Below, one piece after another: positions 1 through 8,210 of a stretch of DNA of 64,000 bases (position 1 is its first letter; every line of letters starts with the position of its first letter). Made by a program: the position numbers and the translations under genes. The stretch spans positions 1 through 64,000 of the forward strand of contig NZ_JADKMA010000004.1 of the NCBI RefSeq assembly GCF_017676365.1, in the 5' to 3' direction. The DNA is from Streptomyces oryzae (GTDB lineage: Bacteria; Actinomycetota; Actinomycetes; Streptomycetales; Streptomycetaceae). Below the pieces are notes generated by a model that saw nothing but the letters and a program-made list of their open reading frames with translations, ran no database searches and was not told the DNA's origin.

Positions 1-1
1 C

Positions 2-43
2 GCTCCCGCCCCCGCTCCCGCTCCCGCTCCCGTCGCTCCGTGA
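2..43 (+). CDS. C-terminal tail of a gene cut by the window edge
   Basis: An open frame from base 2 to the TGA at 41-43 reads as an alternating Ala-Pro tail (five AP units, then VAP and stop). The 6-bp tandem repeat at the window edge therefore looks like coding sequence rather than a free microsatellite. Such tails are common at the C-termini of actinobacterial membrane and secreted proteins. Nothing can be said about the protein itself. The next gene starts 60 bp downstream on the same strand, so they could be co-transcribed. Confidence 0.45.
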   Translation, partial: APAPAPAPAPVAP

Positions 44-102
44 ACCGCTGTCCGGCTGGGCCGCATCGCCTTGCGGCCCGGAAACACGAAGAGGACCCAA
101 CC

Positions 103-1047
103 GTGCGGATTCCGCGCTACGAACTGCACTGTCACCTGGACGGCTCTGTCCGCCCGAGCACTGTCGCCGACCTTGCCCGCCAGCAGGGCATCGTCCTCGA
201 CCGGCCGGTCGAGGAACTGGTCGTGGCCCCGGCCGATTGCGGCAGTCTGACGGCCTTCCTGACCTACATCGACGTCCCCCTCCAGGTTCTGCAGATCCCT
301 GATGCCCTCACCCGGGCCGCCCGGGAGCTGGTCGAGGAGTGGCACGCGGACGGCGTCGTCTACGGCGAAGTGCGCTTCGCCCCGCAACTGCACGGACACC
401 GTGGGATGACCCTCGACGAAGCCGTGCAGGCCGTTGCCGCAGGTTTGACCCAAGGTTCGGCTGCCACCGGCGTCAACACCGGGCTGCTGCTGTGCTGTCT
501 GCGCCACCAGACCCCGGACGAAAGCCTTGCAGTCGCCGAAACCGCCCGACGCCACTGCGGTCTCGTCGCGGGGCTGGATCTCGCCGGTGACGAAACCCTG
601 TACCGGGCCGAGCCCCACCGCGCGGCCTTCGACCTGGCCCGCGCCGCCGGCCTGCCGTGCACGGTCCACGCGGGAGAGGCTGCGGGGGCGGGGAGCATGT
701 GGGAGGCAATCGACGTTCTCGGGGCGCAACGTATCGGCCACGGCGTCCGCTGCACCACCGACACCGCGCTCCTGGACCGGCTCCGCACCGACAAGATCGC
801 GCTGGAGATGTGCCCGACCAGCAATGTGCAGACCGGCGCCGTCGCCTCCCTCGACGATCACCCTGCCAACGCACTGCTCGGCGCGGGCCTGCCGGTCACC
901 ATCAGCACCGACGCCCGCACCACCTCCGCCACCACCCTCCAGCGTGAGTTGGACTCCCTGTCACAGGGCGCCGGATGGGCCACCGCGCATGAAGCCCTCG
1001 CCCAGGAGAACGCCGCCCAAGCGGCCTTCAATCACCACGCGGGGTAG
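103..1047 (+). CDS. add: Adenosine deaminase family protein
   Basis: Metal-dependent amidohydrolase that deaminates adenosine or a related aminopurine nucleoside (for example aminodeoxyfutalosine) in the cytoplasm. The protein has 314 residues. The N-terminal metal-binding HxH lies in ELHCHLDGS, followed by VHAGEA (catalytic His/Glu region), a GHG motif, and STDART near the C-terminus where the family has its metal-binding Asp. GTG at 103 is chosen because GAAGAGGA ends about 7 bases upstream and the family HxH then sits near the N-terminus; a GTG at 40 would add 21 residues unlike the family. It is slightly shorter than typical family members (about 340 aa), mainly at the C-terminus. The choice between adenosine and aminodeoxyfutalosine as substrate is not decided by sequence alone. 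Confidence 0.85.
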   Translation: MRIPRYELHCHLDGSVRPSTVADLARQQGIVLDRPVEELVVAPADCGSLTAFLTYIDVPLQVLQIPDALTRAARELVEEWHADGVVYGEVRFAPQLHGHRGMTLDEAVQAVAAGLTQGSAATGVNTGLLLCCLRHQTPDESLAVAETARRHCGLVAGLDLAGDETLYRAEPHRAAFDLARAAGLPCTVHAGEAAGAGSMWEAIDVLGAQRIGHGVRCTTDTALLDRLRTDKIALEMCPTSNVQTGAVASLDDHPANALLGAGLPVTISTDARTTSATTLQRELDSLSQGAGWATAHEALAQENAAQAAFNHHAG

Positions 1048-1184
1048 TACGTGCCCATCGCGCCGAAGACCTGCCCACCATTCTCCCCGCGCCGGCGGTT
1101 CCATTCGCGCCGTGTCGGTTCCCTCAGAAACGACTCCGGCCGCGCCGGTACCATCGGCGTCCACATGAAACTGACAGCAGATTC

Positions 1185-1799
1185 GTGATCACCATCCCGC
1201 TGAGTGCGGACGGGCTGGCGGCCACCCGATTCGCGGTTTCCCCTCTCATGCAGGCCGGCGCCGTGCTGCATCCGTCCCGGCCGCGAACGCTCGGGGATGG
1301 TTCCTTGTCATGTGCAGAGGTCAACAGCATGCTGCGGGGGCATCGACTGCATTTGCTCGCTGCGGTACGCGGGTTGGTGCATGCCTTCGAGCCGGTCTTC
1401 TCCTCTCCCGTTTTTCTGACACCTCCGGCGGCCGCGGGGCGGATACCGGAGCCGAGCGAGGATCTGCACCGTGTCGCCTCGGCTCCCAGCGGCGTGGTGG
1501 CCCGGCAGCTCAGCAGTCTCCTGGGGGTGCAGTCCAAGCACGGCAGCGACATTGTCGCCGCGCTGCGCATCGTGCGAGAGGCTGCCGACCGCGGGGAGGG
1601 GAGCTTCGCGGACCGGCTGGCCTGCGAACTGGACACCTTCTGGCTCCATGGGCTCTCCCGTACCTGGCCGACAGTCGCAGCGCGCGCCGAGGAGGACATC
1701 GCGCTGCGGACCCGGAACTTTGTGTACTACCAGCGCACCGAGCCTCCCAGGAAGCCCGCACCGACACCGGTCGCTGGATGGCAGTGCGACGAGGGATGA
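1185..1799 (+). pseudogene. Truncated DUF5937-type (ArsR-like) regulator
   Basis: The 204-residue product opens like the actinobacterial DUF5937/winged-helix regulators, with an ITIPLSADGLAATRFAVSPL-type start followed by a helical region and a FLTPPP-like segment. Family members are usually about 330-360 aa and end in an ArsR-type winged helix; that part is missing here. Translation stops at 1797-1799 and no continuation was found in the other frames downstream. It is therefore probably a non-functional remnant. The start is a GTG at 1185. The following 500 bp look degraded, which fits erosion at an insertion hot spot. The family assignment is from memory of the N-terminal pattern. Confidence 0.5.
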
Positions 1800-2026
1800 G
1801 TGCTCCGACGACCGGTCATCGACCGGCTCATCCCCTCAGGCGTCTCCCTGGCCGGCCCCGTCGGCCAGATCATGCCGTCGCGGGACCGGATGACGGCCCA
1901 TCCAGGTGCCGCCGGGCTGCTGAGGACCTCGACGCGCTCGGGTCCGTGCGAGGCATGACGCTGGATCGCCTCGTCGTCGAGGGCGATGAGTACGGTGAGG
2001 TCGGGCAGCGGAACGGACCACTCCAT
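1727..2026 (-). CDS. Possible hypothetical ORF or remnant, antisense to the truncated regulator
   Basis: On the minus strand, codons from ATG 2026 have a high G+C third position for about 60 codons (reading MEWSVPLPDLTVLIALDDEA at the start), which suggests real or formerly real coding sequence. The frame then runs under the 3' end of the truncated DUF5937-like gene, so at most the first 75 residues are plausible. No ribosome-binding site stands out and no family was recognised. It may be a decayed fragment. Confidence 0.25.
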   Translation of the reverse strand: MEWSVPLPDLTVLIALDDEAIQRHASHGPERVEVLSSPAAPGWAVIRSRDGMIWPTGPARETPEGMSRSMTGRRSTHPSSHCHPATGVGAGFLGGSVRW

Positions 2027-2380
2027 GCGTCGCCCGGGGCAGCCACGACCTTCCACTGGCCAGGCGTCAGGGGAGTCTGTGAGTTCAGCCTCCACAGCTC
2101 CGCATAGCGCTTCCGTGTCTCAGGACCTTGAGAGGGGCCGACGTCACCTCCTACGACAACTTGACCGATTCGTACGCCAGGGCGGTGTCACCCTGGAGCA
2201 TTTGCACCAGATGCAGCGACGCATACCCGAGTCCGCCCCAGGGCCTGTCCGGCGGATCACGCCCGGCGGCCCCCAGTACTGAATCGCTGTAGCGACCCGC
2301 CGGACAAGGAGCTGGATGGAGCAGGTTGCCGCCGTTAAATGCCTCGACATCGGTCGCGGTGATCGGGGACGCTTCGCGCG
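1800..2380. other. Degraded intergenic stretch
   Basis: Apart from the low-confidence minus-strand frame and the inverted repeat at 2243-2309, no gene is supported. Short open frames on the plus strand lack codon bias and recognisable starts. Confidence 0.5.
2243..2309. repeat. Inverted repeat resembling an IS or MITE end
   Basis: TGTCCGGCGG at 2246-2255 is matched by its reverse complement CCGCCGGACA at 2297-2306, and the match extends to 12 of 13 bases with flanks. The sequence GGGCCTGTCCGGCGGATC resembles termini I associate with Streptomyces IS5-type elements, and an IS5-type transposase remnant lies 600 bp away. It could instead act as a hairpin terminator. Confidence 0.4.
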
Positions 2381-2887
2381 ATGACCAGAATCGACGACAC
2401 GCCGCCCGCGTGGGACGAGCGCACCCAGCTCACCACGTTTCTCGACTACGCACGTGACACCGCCCGCGCCAAGTGCGATGGCGTCTCTGCGGAGAACGCA
2501 CGCAAGGCGCTCCTGCCGGGCTCACCGCTGATGACCATGAGCGGGGTGATCAACCACCTCCGCTGGGTCGAGTACCACTGGTTCCAAGTGGTCTTCCTCG
2601 GCGAGGAAGACCGGGGTCCCTGGACCGAGGAGGACCCCGACCGCGAGATGCGTATCGCTGTCGACTTCCCGCTCACGCAGCTGCTCGACGAGTACGCCGA
2701 ACAGAGCGCCCACTACCGCGAACTGGTCGCCGGGAACGGCCTGGACAAGCAGGCCCGGCGAGCCGTGCGCAACGGCCGCCACGTCGACCTGCGCTGGATC
2801 CTCCTCCACCTCACCGAGGAGACGGCCCGCCACAACGGCCACCTGGACATCCTGCGCGAGATGCTCGACGGCACGACCGGCGACTAG
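2381..2887 (+). CDS. DinB/DUF664 family protein
   Basis: A 168-residue four-helix-bundle protein of the DinB (DUF664) superfamily. Metal-ligand-type histidines are visible in NHLRWVEYHW and in LLHLTEETARHNGHLD, which match the His triad of the family. Members include thiol-dependent S-transferases (mycothiol or bacillithiol dependent) as well as proteins of unknown role, so mycothiol-dependent chemistry is plausible but not shown. The ATG at 2381 is preceded by a weak purine stretch (CGGGGACG). The gene ends five bases before the stop of the opposing transposase remnant. Confidence 0.8.
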   Translation: MTRIDDTPPAWDERTQLTTFLDYARDTARAKCDGVSAENARKALLPGSPLMTMSGVINHLRWVEYHWFQVVFLGEEDRGPWTEEDPDREMRIAVDFPLTQLLDEYAEQSAHYRELVAGNGLDKQARRAVRNGRHVDLRWILLHLTEETARHNGHLDILREMLDGTTGD

Positions 2888-2891
2888 AAGA

Positions 2892-3200
2892 TCACGGGCG
2901 GAGCCGGAGTCGGATCGAGGCAACGGTGGCGGTGCCGTGGAAGATGCAGCCGCGCTTGTCGAACCTCGTGGCCACGGCCGGGGGGTTCTTCAACACGTTG
3001 ATCGTCCGCTCGACTTCGTTCCTTCGCTTGTAGATCGTCTTGCCGAAGCCTGCGGGACGCCGCCGCCCTTGCTGCCCGTCCGTTGGCGGTTGGCCCGCTG
3101 GTCTTCCGGCTCGGGGATGGGGGGGCTTGATCTGGCGTCGTCGCAGGTAGCGCCGGTTGCGGCGGGAGTACGCCTTGTCGCCGCTGTTGCTTCTCGTTAT
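2892..3200 (-). pseudogene. IS5-family transposase remnant (C-terminal part, frameshifted)
   Basis: Reading the minus strand gives the C-terminal half of an actinobacterial IS5-type DDE transposase: SGDKAYSRRNRRYLRRRQIK, then after a frameshift AGFGKTIYKRRNEVERTINV and a tail ending SIRLRLRP followed by TGA at 2894-2892. The YKRRNEVERTIN block carries the final catalytic Glu region. The frameshift falls in a run of seven G (3119-3125) where six would restore the frame. The N-terminal half is absent. It marks past IS activity at this locus. Confidence 0.8.
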
Positions 3201-3453
3201 CGCTGGTGAACTGATGGCACGTCACCTGGCATCCGCCCGTCATTAACCGTACGGTCGCTGGAGTTCTGATCCCTTCGACCGTGTCCTTTGAATCACCATG
3301 TGAAAGCACCGGCCAGCGGCACCAGACCGCCTGCGCCCGTTTTTTTTGGGGGGCCGTGCGGGACGAATTGACTGTAGGCGGCCGATTCGAAATCTTCGAA
3401 TGTCCACCGACGCCGCACCGAACTCGCTCTGTATCTATGTACGATGCGGCATT
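3201..3453. other. Intergenic region upstream of the membrane protein
   Basis: No gene is supported. A run of T/G (TTTTTTTTGGGGGG, about 3339-3354) is an unusual low-complexity patch. The sequence is more A+T rich between 3220 and 3450 and probably holds the promoter of the next gene. Confidence 0.4.
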
Positions 3454-4128
3454 ATGACGATAGGAGCCCCTGGAGCCATGCCGTACGGTGGCCCGCCGCC
3501 TCCGGCGGTAATGCCGGCAAAGGATGTGCGGCCCCGGCGTATCTGGTACGTGGTTGCCGCGGTGGTGGCGCTTGCTCTGGCAGGCACCGGGGCCACGGTC
3601 CTCTTGGTGACAGTGAAGAGTGCGGTCCGCTCGGTCGACACCGGCCGAAGCTTTCCCAGCGGCGGCTCGCAGAAGGTCAGCTTCACCAAGGGGAAGACCA
3701 AGGCCATCTTCGTCTCCCAGTCCGGAAAGGGCCGGGTCAACTGCAATATCCCGGACATGCGAGCCGGGTCCATGACCCGGCCGGACAGCACCTTCCAGGT
3801 CACCGCCGGATCACGCACTTGGGAGCGCGTCCTCGAAGTGGAACCCGGCAGCAGCGGCGACTACGCGCTCACCTGTACCTCGGAGCGGCAGGCGGAGTTC
3901 GCGGTGGGGGACAGGCCGCACGTGGGCGCCACAGCGGGCGCCACCTTCGCGGCGATCGGCCTTTTCTTCGCCGCGGTGGCCGCAGCTGTGGCCATCAGCG
4001 CCGTCACCGCCGTCCGCCGTGGCCGTCACCGCCGCCAGTACGCCGCCGCGTCAGCTGCTTCGCCGCAGTGGGGCGGCCCGCTCCCCTTCGGCCCGCCCTC
4101 GGGGCTCCCGCCCGGCCCGCTGTCCTGA
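3454..4128 (+). CDS. Membrane protein of unknown function with extracytoplasmic domain
   Basis: A 224-residue protein with a Pro-rich cytoplasmic N-terminus, a first hydrophobic helix around residues 30-53, an external region of about 120 residues containing two cysteines (in RVNCNIPD and LTCTSERQ) that could form a disulfide, and a second hydrophobic helix around 165-192. It ends in a basic, then Pro-rich, tail. No family was recognised. ATG 3454 is the upstream option; ATG 3478 is equally plausible because AGGAG and GGAG lie just upstream of it. Confidence 0.65.
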   Translation: MTIGAPGAMPYGGPPPPAVMPAKDVRPRRIWYVVAAVVALALAGTGATVLLVTVKSAVRSVDTGRSFPSGGSQKVSFTKGKTKAIFVSQSGKGRVNCNIPDMRAGSMTRPDSTFQVTAGSRTWERVLEVEPGSSGDYALTCTSERQAEFAVGDRPHVGATAGATFAAIGLFFAAVAAAVAISAVTAVRRGRHRRQYAAASAASPQWGGPLPFGPPSGLPPGPLS

Positions 4129-4293
4129 CGCCTCGTGCGTGGGCGCGAAAGGGCCGGCAAGGGCGAGGCCGAACTGCACGACAAGCACAGACAGTTCGAG
4201 AACGCCAGGCCGTCGATCGCCTCTGAACGCTGATGCTCGACATGGCTGCCGCTGCCCAACCAGGGCCTGGGCAATGTAGTCGGGAGCCGGAAG

Positions 4294-4482
4294 GTGGGAA
4301 CAGGCATGGTCATGCTCGTCGTAGTTGGATGGCTGGCTCTCGTAGGTGCGGTGGCCTACGTCGCTTATCGTCGCGGCGTCGGTTCCGGCGGGACGTTGAC
4401 GCCGCAAGAGCGGGAACGTGGCCTCACCGCCGAAGAGAAAGCCCGGGCCATCCACCAGCAGACCCACTGGCGACGCCTCTGA
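4294..4482 (+). CDS. Small single-pass membrane protein
   Basis: About 58-62 residues: one hydrophobic helix near the N-terminus (VMLVVVGWLALVGAVAYVAY) and then a charged cytoplasmic-type tail (TPQERERGLTAEEKARAIHQ). The GTG at 4294 and the ATG at 4306 are both possible starts; the latter has GGAAGGTGGG at a good distance. Proteins of this build are often regulatory or envelope accessory factors. The function is unknown. Confidence 0.5.
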   Translation: MGTGMVMLVVVGWLALVGAVAYVAYRRGVGSGGTLTPQERERGLTAEEKARAIHQQTHWRRL

Positions 4483-4837
4483 ACCCTGTCGTGATGTCGT
4501 TCTTCAACACGAAATCTGGCCCTGCGAACTTTGGCCGCTCATCGTCGCAGAGCACTGCCGCATTCCCATCCATGCTCCGCGCGCCCGCGGGGGCCGGCAC
4601 GGAGACCAGCGACCTCGGCGGGTGGGCCGCGAAGTAACTCATGCGCGTGGAGCCAGCGTTTCAGGGCTTGCTTGTCGCTGGTGATGAAGAGCCCTCCGGC
4701 GTCCAGCTTGCTGGGTACCTGGCGCCGTACCGGGGCGGACGCTTTCACGCGTACGCCCACCCAGCCGCCCCGTCGTCAGGGGCAGTCGCACAGATGCGCG
4801 GACACTCCCGCGTGGCCGCAGGGCGGAGCGCCTCAGC
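4483..4837. other. Intergenic, no supported gene
   Basis: Short frames exist on both strands but none has a convincing start, coding bias or family signature throughout. Minus-strand frames between about 4540 and 4760 look locally coding and then break, which would fit a small decayed gene. Confidence 0.3.
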
Positions 4838-5566
4838 TCAGGAGGACTTGAGCTTGCCGACCTGGGCTTCGACCAGGTCCGGGGGGATGACGTTGTCTTC
4901 GGGCCGGTCGGATCCGACGCGCACGAAGGTGGCGACGACGTTCCCCACGCGAACGTAGATGTGGAGGAAGGGGAACTCGCGGCGGCTGCCGTCGTCGGCG
5001 ACGGCACGCAGGTCGTAGGCGAGGGCCTGGTCGCCTTGCCGTGGGGCTGTCTTGTTCTTCACTCCCTGGTAGGGGTCGGTGTAGTGGGCCTTCTTGTTGA
5101 CCATACGGAAGGGGGAGGTGCAGGCCGCGGCGGAAGTCTTCAGCTCGCCCACGGCAGCCGCCGCTTCCTTCTCCGAGGGGTAGGAGGCGAGCGACACAGT
5201 GAAGCGATCACGCAGCGCCTTCATGTAGCGCTGCTTCGCCCAGGCATGCGTCTGGTCCGGCATCCCGCGGTGGAGAGCGTCGGCCAACGGTTGGCAGCGT
5301 GGCTTCGATGCCTCCAGGTTCCCCTTCACGATGGGTACGGGGAAGACCTTGTCGTACTGCTTGAGCGACTTGGGGAGGTCGCTCTTGGCGAGCAACATCT
5401 TCTTCAACTGTGCCCGGGACGGCGGCGCGGGCGCGGATGACGCCTTCTTCCGGCTGCTCTTCTTGCCGGGAGTCTTGTCCTCCTCGGAGCCGCAGGCCCC
5501 CAACGCCCCTGCCAGCACCCCTGCCACTGCCGCTGCAGCCACTGCGCTGCGCACCGTACTTCTCAC
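4838..5566 (-). CDS. Secreted lipoprotein of unknown function
   Basis: A 242-residue precursor with a type II signal peptide: basic start, hydrophobic core and lipobox LGAC (lipid-modified Cys at about residue 25). A short Lys/Ser-rich linker follows, then a globular domain of about 200 residues with conserved-looking aromatic and Cys positions. The GTG start at 5566 has a strong purine SD (AGGGGGGAC) immediately upstream. It is divergent from a second lipoprotein gene at 5733, and both promoters must lie in the 166-bp gap. The domain could be a sensor-type extracellular module, but this was not confirmed. Confidence 0.75.
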   Translation of the reverse strand: MRSTVRSAVAAAAVAGVLAGALGACGSEEDKTPGKKSSRKKASSAPAPPSRAQLKKMLLAKSDLPKSLKQYDKVFPVPIVKGNLEASKPRCQPLADALHRGMPDQTHAWAKQRYMKALRDRFTVSLASYPSEKEAAAAVGELKTSAAACTSPFRMVNKKAHYTDPYQGVKNKTAPRQGDQALAYDLRAVADDGSRREFPFLHIYVRVGNVVATFVRVGSDRPEDNVIPPDLVEAQVGKLKSS

Positions 5567-5592
5567 AGGTCCCCCCTGTTGATGTGATCCTG

Positions 5593-5607
5593 CCTACGCA
5601 GCGTAGG
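5593..5607. promoter_or_regulatory. Perfect palindrome between divergent lipoprotein genes
   Basis: CCTACGCAGCGTAGG is a 6+3+6 perfect inverted repeat, 27 bp before the minus-strand lipoprotein start and 126 bp before the plus-strand one. It may be an operator controlling one or both genes. No regulator is identified. Confidence 0.35.
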
Positions 5608-5732
5608 TCATTGGCTACTGTTGCGTGTCAGGTCTGACGCTTTTCGGGGAGCAACCGGGGGAGTCCAGCTGCCGATGGCGGTCCCCAGCATCGGACCGCC
5701 ATGCCCGCCCCATCTGACAGGAGTTCGTACAC

Positions 5733-6473
5733 GTGCTCGTCTCCACGCGCCGCGCAGGTGCTTCGCTCGCGCTGACCGCCGTCTGCGTGCTCGCCGCAGG
5801 CTGCGGAGCCGGCGATGCCCCGGACAGCCGCAGCCCCTCCGAACCGGCCGCATCCTCGAAGTCCTCCCACCGGCCGAAGGACTGGACCGAGCCGAAGAAG
5901 TGGACCGACCTGCCAGAGGGGAAGCGCACCGTGGGCGGGAACCCGGTCAACTTCCCCCACACCACCGAAGGCGCGCTCGCGATGCTCACCGCGGCCGCCG
6001 AGGTTCGCATCGGAAAGGACCGCTACCCCAGCGATGTGCAGCTTCGCCTGCTGAGCCGCTACCAGGTCGAAGGCGACCAGACTCCGCAGAACACCAGAAA
6101 GATCAAGGCCAAGACGGAAAAGACCGACGCCGAGCTACGCCGCCGGGCAGGCGTGAAGAAGGGCGAGCCCCTGCCGCCCGGAGTGTGGCTGCACGGCGAC
6201 ACCGTCGGCTACAAGATCGTCACCTCCTCCCCGGACAGCGTCAGCGCCTGGCTCCTGACCCGCGAGACGTCGAAGAACGGAAAGCACAAGAAGATGAAGA
6301 CCTCCTGGAGCCAGCAGCTGTCGGTGGCCCGTTGGGAGAAGGGCGATTGGAAAGTCAGCATCGCCGACACCCTCCACGCGATGCAGAAGGAGAAGGACAC
6401 CCCGGCAGCCGTCGCGCCCGGCAAACCCGGCTTCAACAAGGCCGGCTGGTCCGCAATCCGCGGCAGCGCGTAG
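5733..6473 (+). CDS. Secreted lipoprotein of unknown function
   Basis: A 246-residue precursor with lipobox LAAGC (modified Cys at about residue 24), a Ser/Pro-rich linker, and a soluble domain of about 200 residues. The segment around residues 70-110 (LAMLTAAAEVRIGKDRYPSD) and the VARWEKGDWKVS segment near the end recall actinobacterial lipoproteins of unknown role. The GTG at 5733 has AGGAG about 11 bases upstream. It is divergent from the lipoprotein gene at 5566. Confidence 0.75.
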   Translation: MLVSTRRAGASLALTAVCVLAAGCGAGDAPDSRSPSEPAASSKSSHRPKDWTEPKKWTDLPEGKRTVGGNPVNFPHTTEGALAMLTAAAEVRIGKDRYPSDVQLRLLSRYQVEGDQTPQNTRKIKAKTEKTDAELRRRAGVKKGEPLPPGVWLHGDTVGYKIVTSSPDSVSAWLLTRETSKNGKHKKMKTSWSQQLSVARWEKGDWKVSIADTLHAMQKEKDTPAAVAPGKPGFNKAGWSAIRGSA

Positions 6474-7012
6474 CCCCACCACCACGGCCTACAGGGATGT
6501 GAAGCAGAGGGCCTGTGGCACAGGGCGGGTTTCCCAGGCGGCGTGGGGAGGGGGCGCCGGCGAGTGCGCCCGGCCAGGTGTCCGGGCGGAGCACGGCGTT
6601 CCACCATTTCAAGGTCCTGCTGCCTCGCCGAGCAGCACATGCGGCGGCCCCTGCGACAGGCCCCGCCGCACCGCCTGCAGCCTGCCGCAATGGCCTGGCC
6701 CACCCTGAAGCTGCCGGTGTCGGCAGGCCCTCGAGATCAACTTGGCCGACGCGGCCAGGACGCTCGCTGAGCCCTCTGGCGAGCGGCGGAATCTGCTGCG
6801 GCGCGTGCCGTTGCCGCGTCAGCTCACGGTGTGGGACGAACCAAGGACGCGGATTCGGACGAGGGCCAGGTGCTGGTCCTGATGCCGGCGCCGGTGCTGG
6901 TGCTGGTGCTGGCGTGCTGGCCTTAGGTTCAACGGTTTCGGTTGCTGCTGACTCCCCCTTTTCAATGGGGGAGTCAGCGATGCTTAATGGTCCCACGCGG
7001 TCATGAAGTCGC
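6474..7012. other. Intergenic region with low-complexity repeat and hairpin
   Basis: No gene is supported. It holds a GGTGCT/CTGGTG-type short tandem patch at about 6866-6920 (reading as an Ala/Pro-rich frame on the minus strand) and the perfect hairpin at 6947-6978. A short plus-strand stretch (about 6590-6615) reads FHHFKVL and might be a scrap of a mobile-element gene. Confidence 0.4.
6947..6978. promoter_or_regulatory. Perfect 12-bp-stem hairpin upstream of the DUF6232-type gene
   Basis: GCTGACTCCCCC (6947-6958) and GGGGGAGTCAGC (6967-6978) are exact reverse complements around an 8-base loop, TTTTCAAT. It ends 34 bases before the ATG at 7013, so it may be a 5'-leader structure, an operator or an upstream terminator. 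Confidence 0.45.
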
Positions 7013-7570
7013 ATGGCGTACGGGGGACTTGTGGAGACGAAGGGGACATGGGAGCCGCCACCGATGCCGCCGGAGCTGCCGTCCGGCGGTAAGAGCATCG
7101 ATCTGCGCGTTGGCAAGCGGCTGCTATGGCTGGGGGAGGCCGCCTATCCGCTGCACAACCTTGTGAGGGTCTATACCACCGAGTTCAAGCCCAAGCGTTG
7201 GGAGGCGTTCTGGCACTTCGTGATCGGGGGCGCTATCGCGTTATGGGTGGCGAACGTGGAGCCGGGGCTGTGGGGCGTCGGCCTTGTCGTGGTGATTCTG
7301 CTGTTCGCGAGGTTTCTGAAGGTGCTGATCTCGCCGAGTAAGTACGCGCTTGCCATCGACACGTCAGGCACGGCGAGCGCGGTGGTGACGCTGCCGGACC
7401 GCGAAGAGCTCCGAGGGCTCGTCGGCGCCCTCGTGGAGGCTGTTGAGAACCCGGAGAAGGAACTTCACGTGCGGGTGGAGAGCGTCAAGTTCAACCTCAG
7501 GGAGTACAACTACGGCGACAAGGTCAATATGTACGGCGGTCTGGGCAACGTGGGGGTGCTGAAGAAGTGA
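7013..7570 (+). CDS. DUF6232-type membrane protein
   Basis: A 185-residue protein with an N-terminal soluble segment, two adjacent hydrophobic helices around residues 66-108 (FWHFVIGGAIALWVANVE and GVGLVVVILLFARF), and a C-terminal domain rich in beta-type segments (YALAIDTSGTASAVVTLPDR). The architecture fits DUF6232, a family found next to mobile elements. It ends with GDKVNMYGGLGNVGVLKK, a motif repeated at the start of the next protein. Its stop overlaps the next gene's GTG by 4 bp, so the two are translationally coupled. A role in a conflict system is an inference. Confidence 0.6.
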   Translation: MAYGGLVETKGTWEPPPMPPELPSGGKSIDLRVGKRLLWLGEAAYPLHNLVRVYTTEFKPKRWEAFWHFVIGGAIALWVANVEPGLWGVGLVVVILLFARFLKVLISPSKYALAIDTSGTASAVVTLPDREELRGLVGALVEAVENPEKELHVRVESVKFNLREYNYGDKVNMYGGLGNVGVLKK

Positions 7571-7902
7571 GTGGTGACAGCGTCAACATGTACGGCGGGA
7601 CCAACAACACAGGCATTATCAAGAATCAGTACTCCGGCCCAGCGCAACCGGCGCCCCAGGCTCTCCTCGAATCGATAGAGGAACTGTCGTGCCTCCTCCA
7701 GGAACTGCGCGAACAGGTTGCGCCCGCGACCGTGCAAGTCATCGACGACTCCTTGCCCGTGATCACCTCTCAGGCGAGCGCACCCCAGGAGCGGCACCGC
7801 GCCCTGATCGCCGTGGCCACCATCGCCGCGACCGTCGGAGCGCTGGGCCAGCCGGTCGTCGAGGCGGTCAACAGGGTTCTGGGACTGCTGGGGGCCCTGT
7901 AG
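7567..7902 (+). CDS. Small partner protein with the MYGG motif
   Basis: A 111-residue protein starting at the GTG of the GTGA overlap. Its first residues, GDSVNMYGGTNNTGIIKN, repeat the C-terminal motif of the upstream membrane protein. This is followed by an amphipathic helical region (SIEELSCLLQELREQVAPAT) and a C-terminal Ala/Val-rich helix (LIAVATIAATVGALGQPVVE) that could associate with membrane. Gly/Asn-rich motifs of this kind occur in bacterial conflict proteins, where they may mediate self-assembly. The function is unknown; it probably works with its neighbour. Confidence 0.55.
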   Translation: MSGDSVNMYGGTNNTGIIKNQYSGPAQPAPQALLESIEELSCLLQELREQVAPATVQVIDDSLPVITSQASAPQERHRALIAVATIAATVGALGQPVVEAVNRVLGLLGAL

Positions 7903-8210
7903 GGCGCGAGTGGGCGGAGGGCCACATGGAGGAGGTCCTCGCCCATCGCGACAGGTATGACCTCAGGCAGAGCGACGCCGCGGACTGATCAACGGGGCCG
8001 GCGCCGAGTCACCGCGGAGCACCACCTGGCGCCGGCAGGCTGGTGATCTCGGCGATCGCCTCCGGCGAGGACGTGGCATCGGCTATGTCCTCGCGGTGGC
8101 CTGCGGGGCGGTAGTACCCACCGGCCACCGGTGAACTCGCCTGCTACCGCTGTCGCTCCACCACACCGGTAACCCTGGCCACACTGGTCAAGGCCGCAGA
8201 TTTCAGATGC

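Noticed and set aside
1-43. CGCTCC-type tandem repeat as a microsatellite
   Set aside because: It reads as an Ala-Pro C-terminal tail with a stop codon, so coding sequence is the simpler explanation.
4278-4295. Possible third att copy (GTCGGGAG at about 4280)
   Set aside because: Only eight bases match the 19-bp core, which is expected by chance in this G-rich sequence.
6866-6920. GGTGCT/CTGGTG repeat as iterons or CRISPR-like repeats
   Set aside because: Units are 6 bp or less, irregular and without spacers; it is low-complexity sequence.
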